A stretch of 64,000 nucleotides of DNA from Massilia endophytica (GCF_021165955.1 NZ_CP088952.1:1488001-1552000), one strand, 5' to 3'. Counted from the first letter of the stretch, positions 1 to 9,880 are shown. Notes: generated from the sequence alone by a model not told the origin. Numbers and translations are program-made.

Positions 1-3000
1 GCGGCCATTCCCTGCTGGCGGTACAGGTGGCCGCCCGCGTGCGCGGCGCGCTGGGCGTGGAGCTGCCACTGGGCGAGGTATTCGCCCATCCGGTGCTGGC
101 CGACCTGGCAGCCAGCCTTGGCGGCGCGGCGGCGCAGGCGCTGCCTCCCGTGACGCCGGCGGCCCCCGGAGAGCGCCAGGCGCTCTCGTTCTCGCAGCAG
201 CGCCTGTGGTTCCTGGCCCAGATGGGCGCGGCCAGCGATGCCTATCACATCCCGAGCGGGCTGCGCCTGAAAGGGGCGCTGGACGAGGAGGCCCTGCGCC
301 GCGCGCTGGACCGCATCTGCCAGCGCCATGAGGTGCTGCGCACCACCTTCGCACAGGCCGAGGGCGGCCCCGTGCAGCTTGTTGCGCCCGCCGAAGGCTA
401 CCGCTTCGCGCTGCTGCGCGGCGAAGCGGCCGGCGCGGCGGACCTGGAAGAGGCCATGCGCCTGGAGGCCGCGGCGGCCTTCGACCTGGAGCGGGGCCCC
501 CTGATCCGGGGCCGCCTGCTGCGCCTTGCGCAGGACGAGCACGTGCTGCTGCTGACCATGCACCATATCGTTTCGGACGGCTGGTCGATGGGGCTGCTGA
601 TCAGGGAACTGAGCGCGCAGTATGCGGCCTGCCTGGCGGGCAGGCCCGATCCGCTGCCGCCGCTGCCCGTGCAGTACGCGGACTTCGCGGCCTGGCAGCG
701 CCGCTGCCTGCAGGGCGAAGCCTTGCAGCGCCAGGCGGCCTATTGGGAGACAACGCTGGCAGGCGCCCCGGCCCTGCTGGAACTGCCGCTGGACCGTCCG
801 CGCCCGGCCGAGCAGAGCTTCAGCGGCGGTTTCGCCGAGTTCTCGCTGGACGCCGCCACCACGCGCGCGCTGAAAGAGCTGGGCGCACGCCACGGCGCCA
901 CCCTGTTCATGACGCTGCTCGCTGGCTGGGCGGTGCTGCTTTCGCGCCTGAGCAACCAGCAGGACATCGTGATCGGCACGCCGGTTGCTGGCCGCAGCCA
1001 CAGCGAAGTGGAAGGCCTGATCGGCTTCTTCGTCAACATGCTGGCCCTGCGCCTGGACCTGTCCGGCGATCCCGACATTGCAGGCCTGCTGGCCCAGGTG
1101 CGCGAACGCGCCCTGGCGGCCCAGCAGCACCAGGACATCCCCTTCGAGCAGGTGGTGGAAATCGCCCGCCCGGCCCGCAGCATGGCCCACAGCCCCCTGT
1201 TCCAGGTGCTGTTCGCCTGGCAGAACACCCCGGCGGGCGAAGCCGAGCTGCCAGGCCTGGCGCTGCTGCCCCTGGCTCCCGCGCAGCACGAGGTGGCGAA
1301 GTTCGACCTCACGCTGACGCTGCAGGAAGATGGCGGCGCCATCGTGGGCGGCATCGAGTTCTCCACGGCGCTGTTCGACCGCGCCACCATCGAACGCCAC
1401 CTTGGCCATCTGCGCGTGCTGCTGACGGCGATGGCGGAGGACGGCGGCCGCAAAGCCGCCGCGCTGCCCCTGCTGAACGAGGCGCAGCGCCTGCAGGTGC
1501 TGGAACAGTGGAATGCGACCGCGTCGCCGTTCCCCCGCGACACCTGCATGCATGCCCTGTTCGAGGCGCGGGCCGCCGCCACGCCGGACGCCGTCGCCGT
1601 GGTGGACGAAGCCACGGTGCTGAGCTATGGCGAACTGAATGCGCGCGCCAACCGGGCCGCGCATCAGCTGCGCGCCATGGGACTGCGGCCGGGCGGCCGG
1701 GTCGGCGTCTGCCTGGAACGCGGGGCGGACATGGTGACCGGCATGCTGGCCGTGTTCAAGGCGGGCGGCGCCTACGTTCCGCTCGACCCGAAGCAGCCTG
1801 CCGAACGCCTGGCCCACATGCTGTCCGACTGCTCGCCGCTGGCGGTGGTCACCGGCGGGGCAGTGGCGGAGCGCTTCGGCAGCCTGCCGCTGCTGCGGCT
1901 GGACGGGCTGCCTGCCAATGGCGGAGGCAACCCCGCGCCGCTGCAAGGCTTCAGCGCGGACAGCGCCGCCTACGTCATCTATACCTCGGGCTCGACCGGC
2001 CTGCCGAAAGGCGTGGCGGTGTCGCACGCGAACCTGGCGCATTCCATGCACGCGCGCTGGCAGGCCTACGGCCACGAGGCGCCGCGCCTGCTGCAGCTGC
2101 CTTCCTACGGCTTCGATATCTCGATCGCCGGCGTCTGGTGGAGCCTTGCCTTGGGCGGTTCGCTGTACCACATGCCGCTGGAGTCGCGGCGCGACATCCG
2201 CGCCATGCTCGCCTATATCCGCGAGCATGGGATCTCGCATGCGATGTTTACCCCCTCCGTCTACGCCCAGCTGCTCGAAGAGAGCCGCCAGCAGGGCGGC
2301 GTCGGCCAGCTGCGCGTGGCCGTCATTGGCGGCGAAAGCTGCCCGCCCAAGCTGCTGCAGGCGCATGAGGCGGCGGCGCCTGGCGCTGTGCTGTACAACG
2401 AATACGGACCCACGGAGGCGAGCATATGGGCCACGGTGCACCGCCATCGGCCGGGCATGCAGGCCGCGGTGCTGGGCCGTCCGGTGGCGAACACGCGCAT
2501 CTATGTGCTGGATGGCGGCTTGCAGCCTGTCCCGGTGGGTGTTGCGGGCGAGATCTGCATCGGCGGCGGCGGGGTCGCCACCGGCTATCTCAACCGCCCG
2601 GAGCTGACGCAGGAACGCTTCCTGCCGGATCCATTCTCGCCGCAGCCGGGCGCCCGCCTGTACCGCACCGGAGACCTGGGCCGCTGGCGTGCGGACGGCA
2701 CCCTCGATTTCATCGGCCGCAACGACTTCCAGGTCAAGATCCGCGGCTTCCGCATCGAGCTGGGCGAGATCGAGGCCCGCCTGGCCGGGCATCCTGCGGT
2801 GGCGGAGGCCGTGGCCGCGCTGCACGGGGAGGGCGCCCAGTCCCGCCTCGTGGCCTATTGGACCCCCGCGGCGGGCGCCGCCGCCACGGTGGCCGAGCTG
2901 CGCGATCACCTGGCGGCGGCCCTGCCGGAATACATGGTGCCTGCCTTGCTGGTGCAGCTGGAATCCATGCCGCTCACCCCGAACGCCAAGATCGACCGCA

Positions 3001-4094
3001 AGGCCCTGCCTGCGCCGGCGGGCGGGGAGGGCGGGCAGCCGGGCGGACAGCCCCCGCAGGGAGACCTGGAATGGACGCTGGCCTCGGCCTGGATGTATGT
3101 GCTGAAGCTGGACCGCGAAGTGGGACGCGACGACAACTTCTTCGATCTCGGCGGGCATTCGCTGCTCACGCTGCCGCTGGCCGGCATGCTGCGCCAGGTG
3201 GGCATTCACATCGAGGTGACGGACTTGTTCGCGCACCCCACGGTGCGTGCGCTGGCGGCCCATATCGCCGCCAGCGGCAAGCGCGCGGGCGCGGGGAATG
3301 CCATAGCCATCCGGCATGAGGGCGGGGGAAGGCCGCTGTTCCTGGTGCATGACGGCGAAGGCCAGCTGCTGTACACGCCCGTGCTGGCGTCGCGGCTCGA
3401 TACCGGCTTCCCCGTCTACGGATTGCCGCCGCTGCCGCATGGCGAGGAGCAGCCGGACAGCATGCAGGCCATCGCCGCCCGCCTGGCGCAGCTGGTGCGG
3501 GCAGTGCAGCCGCAGGGACCTTACCGCATTGGCGGCTGGTCCTTCGGCGGCACGGTGGCCCACGCCCTGGCGGCCTGCCTGGAGGCGGAAGGAGAGCGGG
3601 TGGAATTCCTGGCCATTCTCGACACGCACCGCGCCAGGGCCATGGCGGCCCGGCACGGGCTTGAGCTGCAAAGCGTGCAGGACCTGCTGCTGCTGGAAGT
3701 GGCGAAGGACCATCCCCAGGCGGACCTCGCGGCCCTGCGCAGCGCCGCCGAAAAGCATGGCTTCGCGGAGCTGGTGGCCCAGGTGAAGGCGGAAGGACTG
3801 ATGCCTGCCCACATGGCACACCTTTCCGCGCACGAGCTGACGCGCAGCTTCGCCTTCCGGCTGGCCGACCTCGGCTACGAGGCGCAGGTGCTGAAGGCGC
3901 CGGTCAGCTTCTTCGTCGCGAAAGACACGGATGCGCCGGATCCCCTGGCGGGCTGGGAGGGCGCATTGCCGGCATCCGTCCACATTATCCCGAGCGGCGG
4001 CGCGCACCAGACCATGTTCGACGCGCCCCACCTCGAACCGCTGGCGCGGGCATTCTCGCTCGCGCTGGCATCTGCAAGCATGAAAGGCGATTGA
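1..4094 (+). CDS. Non-ribosomal peptide synthetase, C-terminal part (T-C-A-T-TE)
   Basis: The gene is cut by the window start: the first codons already read GHSLL, the phosphopantetheine-site motif of a carrier domain, so the GTG near base 27 is not the true start. Counting residues from base 27, the order is: rest of the carrier domain; an LCL-type condensation domain (HHIVSDG about 178-184); an adenylation domain (YTSGSTGLPKG about 651, NEYGPTE about 790, YRTGDLGR about 878, NAKIDRKAL about 985); a second carrier domain (LGGHSLL about 1041); and a type I thioesterase (GWSFGG about 1169, likely catalytic His in GGAHQ about 1327). It is therefore the last elongation module plus the release domain of a peptide assembly line. 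By rough alignment with PheA the specificity pocket reads D-I-A-M-V-G-E-I-W, which I do not recognise, so I do not predict the amino acid. The exporter, hydroxylase and editing thioesterase genes follow directly. Confidence 0.95.
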   Translation, partial: GHSLLAVQVAARVRGALGVELPLGEVFAHPVLADLAASLGGAAAQALPPVTPAAPGERQALSFSQQRLWFLAQMGAASDAYHIPSGLRLKGALDEEALRRALDRICQRHEVLRTTFAQAEGGPVQLVAPAEGYRFALLRGEAAGAADLEEAMRLEAAAAFDLERGPLIRGRLLRLAQDEHVLLLTMHHIVSDGWSMGLLIRELSAQYAACLAGRPDPLPPLPVQYADFAAWQRRCLQGEALQRQAAYWETTLAGAPALLELPLDRPRPAEQSFSGGFAEFSLDAATTRALKELGARHGATLFMTLLAGWAVLLSRLSNQQDIVIGTPVAGRSHSEVEGLIGFFVNMLALRLDLSGDPDIAGLLAQVRERALAAQQHQDIPFEQVVEIARPARSMAHSPLFQVLFAWQNTPAGEAELPGLALLPLAPAQHEVAKFDLTLTLQEDGGAIVGGIEFSTALFDRATIERHLGHLRVLLTAMAEDGGRKAAALPLLNEAQRLQVLEQWNATASPFPRDTCMHALFEARAAATPDAVAVVDEATVLSYGELNARANRAAHQLRAMGLRPGGRVGVCLERGADMVTGMLAVFKAGGAYVPLDPKQPAERLAHMLSDCSPLAVVTGGAVAERFGSLPLLRLDGLPANGGGNPAPLQGFSADSAAYVIYTSGSTGLPKGVAVSHANLAHSMHARWQAYGHEAPRLLQLPSYGFDISIAGVWWSLALGGSLYHMPLESRRDIRAMLAYIREHGISHAMFTPSVYAQLLEESRQQGGVGQLRVAVIGGESCPPKLLQAHEAAAPGAVLYNEYGPTEASIWATVHRHRPGMQAAVLGRPVANTRIYVLDGGLQPVPVGVAGEICIGGGGVATGYLNRPELTQERFLPDPFSPQPGARLYRTGDLGRWRADGTLDFIGRNDFQVKIRGFRIELGEIEARLAGHPAVAEAVAALHGEGAQSRLVAYWTPAAGAAATVAELRDHLAAALPEYMVPALLVQLESMPLTPNAKIDRKALPAPAGGEGGQPGGQPPQGDLEWTLASAWMYVLKLDREVGRDDNFFDLGGHSLLTLPLAGMLRQVGIHIEVTDLFAHPTVRALAAHIAASGKRAGAGNAIAIRHEGGGRPLFLVHDGEGQLLYTPVLASRLDTGFPVYGLPPLPHGEEQPDSMQAIAARLAQLVRAVQPQGPYRIGGWSFGGTVAHALAACLEAEGERVEFLAILDTHRARAMAARHGLELQSVQDLLLLEVAKDHPQADLAALRSAAEKHGFAELVAQVKAEGLMPAHMAHLSAHELTRSFAFRLADLGYEAQVLKAPVSFFVAKDTDAPDPLAGWEGALPASVHIIPSGGAHQTMFDAPHLEPLARAFSLALASASMKGD

Positions 4095-4100
4095 CCAAGC

Positions 4101-5903
4101 ATGAAATCCGATTTGCAAACGGGGGCGCCTCAGGCGTCCCAGCTGCGCCGCCTGGCCGCCTACCTGCTGCCGTACCGCCTCAGGATGGCCGGAGCCACGG
4201 TGGCCCTGCTGTTCGAGACGGCGGCCGCCGTGGTGGCGCCGCTGCTGGTGGTGCGCATGCTGGAGGAAGCGGTGCGCGGCGGCGACGCCGCTGCCCTGGA
4301 CCGTGGCATGCTGCTCATGATGGGCGCCTTCCTGCTGCAGGCGGCCGCCCATTTCGTGCAGTCCTACCAGCTTGGCTACATCGGCGAGCGCGTGGTGTTC
4401 GACCTGCGCAGCGCGCTGTACCAGCATGTGCAGTACCTGCAGCTGGGTTTCCATTCCGCGAATTCGGTCGGCAATCTCACCTCGCGCCTGTCCAGCGACG
4501 TCACGCAGATGCGCGCCATGCTGACCAATAACGTCACGCAGATGTTGAGCCAGGGCCTCATGCTGGCGGGATCGGTCGCGATCCTGGTGCGCCTGCATGC
4601 CCACTATGCGGTGCTGGTGCTGGGCCTCATCGCGGCCAGCATGGCCATCGCGGGAAAACTGGGAAAGCGCATCGACGAGGACAGCCAGTCCATCCAGAAC
4701 CGCCTGGCCGAATCGACGGATGCGGTGGAGCAGGGCCTGCAGGGCATCTATGTGGTGAAGGCCTTTGGGCGCGAAGGGCACGAGGTGGAGCGCTACCGCG
4801 GCACGATGGAGCGCATGTTCAGCGCCGCGCTGCGGCTCAATTCCAACCGCGCGCTGCTCGGTTCCGCGCTGGAGTTCCTGGCCTGGGGCTTCATCGGCAT
4901 CGTCATGTGGTACGGCGGGCGCGAAGTGATCGGCGGCCGCCTGAGCCTCGCCATGGTGACCGGCTTCCTGTTCTATGGCCTGAACATCTCCACATCGGTG
5001 CGGGCCCTGGGGGACCTCTTCGGCCAGGCGCGTGCGGCGCTGGGCGGCGCCAGCCGCGTGTTCGAGATCCTCGATACGGCCGCCACGGTCAAGGACCGGC
5101 CCGACGCCATCGCCGCGCCACCCATCCAGGGGCGCCTTGCCTTCCGCGGCGTGCGCTTTGCCTACGATGGCCGCTCCGCGGTGCTGAAGGGCATAACGCT
5201 CGACATCCGGCCGGGAGAAATCCTGGCCCTGGTGGGCCCCAGCGGCGCGGGCAAGAGCACGCTGTGCAACATGATCCTGCGCTTCTACGATCCAGACGCC
5301 GGCGGCATCGAGCTCGATGGGCGCGACCTGCGTTCGCTGACGCAGGCCTCGCTGCGCGCCGGCATCGGCATCGTGCCCCAGGAGACCCTGCTGTTCGGCG
5401 GAACGGTGCGCGACAATATCCTGTACGGCAGGCTGGATGCGACCGAGGCGGAGGTCGTGGCAGCGGCGCAGGCGGCCAACGCGCACGAGTTCATCCTGAA
5501 GCTGCCGTCCGGCTACGACACCCTGGTCGGCCAGCGCGGCACGAACCTGAGCGGCGGGCAGCGGCAGCGGATCGCCATCGCCCGCGCGCTGCTGAAGGAC
5601 CCGCCCATCCTGCTGCTCGACGAGCCGACCAGCGCCCTGGACAACGAGTCCGAGGAGCTGGTGCAGAACGCGCTGCACCGGCTGATGCAGGGGCGCACCA
5701 CGCTCATCATCGCCCACCGCCTCAGCACCATCCGCGCCGCGCACCGCATCGCCGTGCTGGACGACGGCCAGGTCACTGAACTGGGCACCCATGAGGAACT
5801 GATGCGCCAAGGCGCCCTGTACGCGGCGCTCTATGCGCGCCAGTTCCGCGACCTTCCACAGCGCGCCCAGCCCGCTCCCGCGCTGAGCGATGCGCTCTGC
5901 TGA
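4101..5903 (+). CDS. ABC exporter, fused membrane and ATPase domains
   Basis: This 600-residue half-transporter of the MsbA/peptide-exporter type has an N-terminal six-helix membrane domain (about 20-310) and a C-terminal ATPase. The ATPase shows Walker A GPSGAGKST (about 379), signature LSGGQRQR (about 483), Walker B ILLLDEP (about 503) and the switch histidine in IIAHRLST (about 535). It starts only 6 nt after the NRPS stop, so it very likely belongs to the same operon. Inferred role: homodimeric export of the finished peptide across the inner membrane. Lipid flippases of the MsbA family look alike, so substrate assignment rests on context alone. Confidence 0.9.
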   Translation: MKSDLQTGAPQASQLRRLAAYLLPYRLRMAGATVALLFETAAAVVAPLLVVRMLEEAVRGGDAAALDRGMLLMMGAFLLQAAAHFVQSYQLGYIGERVVFDLRSALYQHVQYLQLGFHSANSVGNLTSRLSSDVTQMRAMLTNNVTQMLSQGLMLAGSVAILVRLHAHYAVLVLGLIAASMAIAGKLGKRIDEDSQSIQNRLAESTDAVEQGLQGIYVVKAFGREGHEVERYRGTMERMFSAALRLNSNRALLGSALEFLAWGFIGIVMWYGGREVIGGRLSLAMVTGFLFYGLNISTSVRALGDLFGQARAALGGASRVFEILDTAATVKDRPDAIAAPPIQGRLAFRGVRFAYDGRSAVLKGITLDIRPGEILALVGPSGAGKSTLCNMILRFYDPDAGGIELDGRDLRSLTQASLRAGIGIVPQETLLFGGTVRDNILYGRLDATEAEVVAAAQAANAHEFILKLPSGYDTLVGQRGTNLSGGQRQRIAIARALLKDPPILLLDEPTSALDNESEELVQNALHRLMQGRTTLIIAHRLSTIRAAHRIAVLDDGQVTELGTHEELMRQGALYAALYARQFRDLPQRAQPAPALSDALC

Positions 5904-5929
5904 CAACTTACCTATCCAGGAGACTCCTC

Positions 5930-6967
5930 ATGCAACAGATTTCCACCACGCCCGAAGGCGTACGCGCCGGCACCCTCAATCCGCAGGCCATGCCGCTGGT
6001 GCTCACCCCCGTGCAGCCGGGACTTGCCCTCGGCCCCTGGGTCGAGCAGAACCGCGCCTGGATCGACGGCACGCTGACCGCCACCGGCGCCATCCTGTTC
6101 CGCGGCTTCGGCATGGCCGATCCCGTGGCCGACTTCGAGCGCGTGTCGCGCCAGCTGACGGGCGACCTGCTGGACTACGTCTACCGCTCCACGCCGCGCA
6201 CGGCGGTCGCCTCCAGCGTGTATTCGGCCACGGAATATCCGGCCAAGTCCACCATCCCGCAGCACAACGAGAACGCCTATTGCCGCGACTGGCCCATGAA
6301 GCTCCTCTTCATCTGCACCCAGCCCGCCATGCTGCGGGGGGAAACGCCGCTGTGCGTGACCGCTGCGGTGACGCGCCGCATCTCGGAGGCCACGCGTGCG
6401 GCCTTCCGCGAGAAGGGCGTGCTCTATGTGCGCAATTATCACGAGATGGTGGACCTGCCCTGGAGCGTGGTGTTCCAGACCGAGAGCAAGGCGGAGGCCG
6501 AGCAATTCTGCCGCGAGCACGACATCCAGTTCGAATGGCAGGCGGGCGGTTCCCTGAAGACCTGGCAGCGCTGCCAGGCCTTTGCCGTGCATCCCGTGAC
6601 AGGCGAGGAGCTGTGGTTCAATCAGGCCCACCTGTTCCACGCCAGCAGCCTGGACAAGGCCAACTACCAGGCGCTGCGCGCGCTGTACACGGAAGACCAG
6701 TTCCCGCGCAATACCTATTTCGGCGACGGCACGCCCATTCCGGCCGAGATGCTGGACGAGATCCGCGCCGCCTTCGCCGCCGAGACCATTGCCTTCCCCT
6801 GGCAGCGCAACGACGTTCTGCTGGTCGACAATATGCAGGTGGGCCATGGCCGCAATCCCTTCAGCGGTCCGCGCAAGGTGCTGGTCTGCATGGGGCAGCC
6901 GTATTCCGCCTTTGGCCAGCGCGCCGTGTTCCCGGATTTCGAGGCGAAGCTCGATGCCGCCGCCTGA
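5930..6967 (+). CDS. SyrP-like Fe(II)/2-oxoglutarate-dependent hydroxylase (TauD/TfdA fold)
   Basis: This 345-residue protein has the TauD/TfdA fold. The proximal metal motif is HNE (H112, E114) rather than the HxD of most TauD enzymes. The sequence around it, with EYPAKSTIPQHNENAY, is the pattern of SyrP-type enzymes that beta-hydroxylate carrier-bound aspartate in NRPS pathways. The distal His lies in DNMQVGHGRNPF (about 305) and the 2-oxoglutarate-binding Arg in GPRKVL (about 315). An AGGAG ribosome site precedes the ATG. It sits between the exporter and the editing thioesterase, so hydroxylation of an amino acid in the NRPS product is the natural inference. Target residue and timing are not visible. 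Its last 14 nt overlap the next gene. Confidence 0.85.
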   Translation: MQQISTTPEGVRAGTLNPQAMPLVLTPVQPGLALGPWVEQNRAWIDGTLTATGAILFRGFGMADPVADFERVSRQLTGDLLDYVYRSTPRTAVASSVYSATEYPAKSTIPQHNENAYCRDWPMKLLFICTQPAMLRGETPLCVTAAVTRRISEATRAAFREKGVLYVRNYHEMVDLPWSVVFQTESKAEAEQFCREHDIQFEWQAGGSLKTWQRCQAFAVHPVTGEELWFNQAHLFHASSLDKANYQALRALYTEDQFPRNTYFGDGTPIPAEMLDEIRAAFAAETIAFPWQRNDVLLVDNMQVGHGRNPFSGPRKVLVCMGQPYSAFGQRAVFPDFEAKLDAAA

Positions 6968-7736
6968 TTCGGCCTCCACGCTGCCCGGCAGCCGCTGGCT
7001 GGTGCGGCGCGCGGAAGGCATGCCGGCATTCCGCCTGTTCTGCTTCCACCATGCGGGAGGCAATGCCAGCGCCTTCGAAGGCTGGCAGCATGCCTTGCCC
7101 GGCGTGGAGGTGTGCGCCCTGCAGCTTCCGGGCCGCGGCATGCGTTTCAACGAGGCGCCCCTGCGCGAACTGGCTGAAGCGGCGAGGGCGCTGGCCGGAC
7201 CGGTGACACAGGCGGCGCCTGCGCTGCCTTTCGCCTTCTTCGGCCATAGCATGGGCGCCTTGCTGGCCTTCGAACTGGCCCGCTTCCTTGCCCGGGAAGG
7301 CCTGCCCCAGCCGGTGCGCCTGATCGCCTCCGGCTGTGAAGCGCCGCGCCTGCGCAGCCGTACCCGCCGCCTGCATCGGCTGGACGATGCGGAGCTGATC
7401 GCATCGCTGCGCCGCTTCGGCGGCGCGCCCGAAGAACTGCTTGGCAACCGGGAGTTGATGGAGCTGCTCCTGCCCACCATCCGCGCCGATTTCGAGCTGG
7501 CCGAGACCTACGGCTACGTGGAGGCGCCGCGGCTCGGCATGCCCATCGACGTGCTGGCCGGACGTGGCGACACCCACGTGGCCGCGGGGAACCTCGCAGG
7601 CTGGCAGGAGGAGAGCTGCGCCGGTGGTGCAACCCACTGGTTCGACGGCGGCCACTTCTTCATCACCTCGGCGCGGCGCGAAGTGACGGCGGCCGTGGCG
7701 GAGCTCTTGCGGCCCAACCTTCCCTGCGCAGCCTAG
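6954..7736 (+). CDS. Type II (editing) thioesterase
   Basis: This 260-residue alpha/beta hydrolase resembles GrsT-type external thioesterases that clear mis-primed carrier domains in NRPS systems. The N-terminal block FRLFCFHHAGG, the nucleophile elbow GHSMG (Ser about 98), Asp in LAGRGDTHV and His in GGHFF are all present. I chose the ATG at 6954 (MPPPDSAST). An open frame runs further upstream, but that stretch lies inside the hydroxylase gene and is Arg/Ser/Pro-rich shadow sequence. The start overlaps the hydroxylase by 14 nt, suggesting translational coupling. The gene ends the biosynthetic operon and converges on the MFS gene. Confidence 0.9.
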   Translation: MPPPDSASTLPGSRWLVRRAEGMPAFRLFCFHHAGGNASAFEGWQHALPGVEVCALQLPGRGMRFNEAPLRELAEAARALAGPVTQAAPALPFAFFGHSMGALLAFELARFLAREGLPQPVRLIASGCEAPRLRSRTRRLHRLDDAELIASLRRFGGAPEELLGNRELMELLLPTIRADFELAETYGYVEAPRLGMPIDVLAGRGDTHVAAGNLAGWQEESCAGGATHWFDGGHFFITSARREVTAAVAELLRPNLPCAA

Positions 7737-7743
7737 GAGAGCC

Positions 7744-9147
7744 TCAGGCCGTCCTGCGCCGCACGGCCAGCGAGAGCGCGCCGGTGGCGAGGGCCAGTGC
7801 GATATGCATCCCGTACAGGGGCAGGAAGTCGGCTCGGCCAGGTGCGGCATGGCCGGCGAAGACCACTGTGACCGCCACGCCCAGCACGGAGCCAAGCTGG
7901 CGTGTGGCCTGGTTCACCGCGCTGCCCACTGCATATTGGGTGGGCGGCAGGCCCGCCACCGCGGCGCCCGCCAGCGCAGGCATGACCATGCCGACGCCGA
8001 CGCCGTTCAGCAGAAGGGCAGGCAGCCAGTGCGTGAGATAGGCGGGCTCCGTTCCCGGCACTGCCAGCAGCCACAGTCCGCCCAGGGCGTACACCAGCGA
8101 GCCCGCGATGAGAACCGGCCGGTGGCCCAGCCGCGCCGCAATGCGCCCGCTCGCAATGGCCGTCGGCACCACCATCAGCGGTCCAGGGGTGACGGCGACG
8201 CCTGCCGCGGGCAGGCTGTAATGCCACACGCCTGTGAGGTAGGCGAAGAAGGCGAAGAACATCATGGCGAAGGCTGTGCCGAAAACGAAAGTGGCCAGGT
8301 TGACCGCGCTGTAGCTGCGGTTCGCGAACAGGGCAAGGTCGACCAGCGGGGCCGTGCTGCTGCGCGCCCAGGCGATGAAGGCGCCGATGGCGATGACGCT
8401 GGTGGCGCCGAGCGCCGCGAGTTCGAGCCTGCTCCAGTGCGGCGACTCGGACTGGGTGATCGCCATGGCCGCCGCGCCCACGGCCACGATCAGCAGCAGC
8501 ATGCCCACCAGATCCACCCGCGCCTTTTTCCCGGTTCCCCTGGCCTCGCGCAGGCGGCGCGCGCCGAACCACAGCGACACCGCGCCCACCGGCAGATTGA
8601 TATAGAAGGCCCAGGGCCAGCCCAGCGAGTCCACGATGCTGCTGCCCAGGCTTGGACCGATGGCCGCTGCCAGGCCGCCGACGGCGCCCCACAGGCTGAC
8701 GGCGACGGTGCGCTTCTCTTTGGGGAAGGCGTCGAGAATGATCGACAGCGATGCAGGCGTAAGCAGTGCGGCGCCAAGCGCCTGCACCACGCGCGCCGCA
8801 ATCAGCACGGCCACGCTATGGGCCATGCCGCAGGCGGCGGAGGCGGCGAGGAAGAGGGTGGCGCCGGCAAGGAAGACGCGCTTGCGGCCATAGGTGTCGG
8901 CCAGTCCGCCCGCCGGAATCAGCATGGTCGCGTAGACCACGGTGTAGGCATTGAGCACCCATGAAAGGTCGGCCGCCGTGGCATCAGGAAAGGCCTGGCG
9001 CAGCGCTCCGAATGCCGCGAACAGCACCGTGCTGTCGATGGAAACGAGGAATACCGCGATAGAGGCAATCCAGAAGGTGGGCCAGGGGGATGCCTGGCGT
9101 GGGGCGTCCGCCGTGGCGGCGGCGGGGGCGAGCGATTGGCTGGTCAT
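7744..9147 (-). CDS. MFS drug efflux transporter, DHA2 (EmrB/QacA) type
   Basis: This is a 467-residue multi-helix membrane protein. Between helices 2 and 3 it has the MFS loop GGLADTYGRKR. It also has the antiporter signature region around ALLTPASLSIILDAFP and the GWPWAFYINLPVG block, both characteristic of DHA2 drug:H+ antiporters. It starts 9 nt after the SDR stop on the same strand, so the two are probably co-transcribed from the operator-bearing promoter near 9890. Family knowledge suggests proton-driven efflux of a small toxic compound. A link to the adjacent convergent NRPS cluster is possible but not supported by strand or spacing. Confidence 0.9.
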   Translation of the reverse strand: MTSQSLAPAAATADAPRQASPWPTFWIASIAVFLVSIDSTVLFAAFGALRQAFPDATAADLSWVLNAYTVVYATMLIPAGGLADTYGRKRVFLAGATLFLAASAACGMAHSVAVLIAARVVQALGAALLTPASLSIILDAFPKEKRTVAVSLWGAVGGLAAAIGPSLGSSIVDSLGWPWAFYINLPVGAVSLWFGARRLREARGTGKKARVDLVGMLLLIVAVGAAAMAITQSESPHWSRLELAALGATSVIAIGAFIAWARSSTAPLVDLALFANRSYSAVNLATFVFGTAFAMMFFAFFAYLTGVWHYSLPAAGVAVTPGPLMVVPTAIASGRIAARLGHRPVLIAGSLVYALGGLWLLAVPGTEPAYLTHWLPALLLNGVGVGMVMPALAGAAVAGLPPTQYAVGSAVNQATRQLGSVLGVAVTVVFAGHAAPGRADFLPLYGMHIALALATGALSLAVRRRTA

Positions 9148-9156
9148 TGCGGGCTC

Positions 9157-9861
9157 TCAGCGTGCGAAGTCGATGTAGATGCCGGGTTCCGCGGACAGGC
9201 CGCGCTTGACCTGCTGCGTGAATTCGTCGACTGCCACTTCGCTGGCGCCTGCCTCGAGCGCCTCATAGCTGCGCGTCACCACGAATTCCGGGGTGAGCTT
9301 CGGCACTTCCAGGCCGCGCGTCAGGTCCGTATCGATGAAGCCCACATGCAGGCCTAGCACCTGCGTGTTCTGCTCCCGCAGTTCATTGCGCAGGCCGTTG
9401 GTGAGGCTCCAGGCCGCGGCCTTTGACACGGCGTAGGCCGCCAGCATGGGAGCGCTCAGCCAGCTCGCCACGGACAGCACATTGAGCAGGGCGCCGCCGC
9501 CGTTTTTCGCCAGCACCGGCGCGAAGGCTTTGCTCATGTGCAGCATGCCGAACACGTTCGTATCCAGCATGCGCCGCATCGCTTCGGTATTCTCCCCGTC
9601 CAGCAGGCCGCCGAGCGTGGCAATGCCGGCGTTGTTGACCACGATATCCACGTCTCCCAGGTCCGCCGCGGCGGCCGCGATTTGCGCGGAATTGGTGACA
9701 TCCAGCGCAATGGGCACAAGGCCCGGCAGCGTGACCTGGGACGGATCGCGCGCGCCGGCGTAGACCTTGCGGGCGCCGCGGGCCAGGGCCTGGCGGGCGA
9801 ATTCGAGTCCGAGGCCGCGGTTGGCGCCGGTGATGAGGATGGTTGCGTCCTTGAGTTTCAT
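9157..9861 (-). CDS. Short-chain dehydrogenase/reductase
   Basis: This 234-residue classical SDR has the NAD(P)-binding motif TGANRGLG at 11-18, NNAG at about 76-79, catalytic YAVSK (Tyr143, Lys147) and a Ser at about 130-133. It is the first gene of a two-gene unit with the MFS transporter, and its promoter region carries the palindrome also found upstream of the TetR gene. The substrate is unknown. Inference: it reduces an electrophile or signal that is also handled by the efflux pump and sensed by the TetR protein. Confidence 0.9.
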   Translation of the reverse strand: MKLKDATILITGANRGLGLEFARQALARGARKVYAGARDPSQVTLPGLVPIALDVTNSAQIAAAAADLGDVDIVVNNAGIATLGGLLDGENTEAMRRMLDTNVFGMLHMSKAFAPVLAKNGGGALLNVLSVASWLSAPMLAAYAVSKAAAWSLTNGLRNELREQNTQVLGLHVGFIDTDLTRGLEVPKLTPEFVVTRSYEALEAGASEVAVDEFTQQVKRGLSAEPGIYIDFAR

Positions 9862-9880
9862 GATGCTTCCTTTCGTTTAG

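Noticed and set aside
27..41. GTG at 27 as the start of the NRPS gene
   Set aside because: The in-frame residues before it (GHSLL) are a carrier domain core motif, so the gene continues upstream of the window.
5912..7480. 522-residue antisense frame across the hydroxylase and thioesterase genes
   Set aside because: Composition is that of shadow frames and it opposes two well-supported genes.
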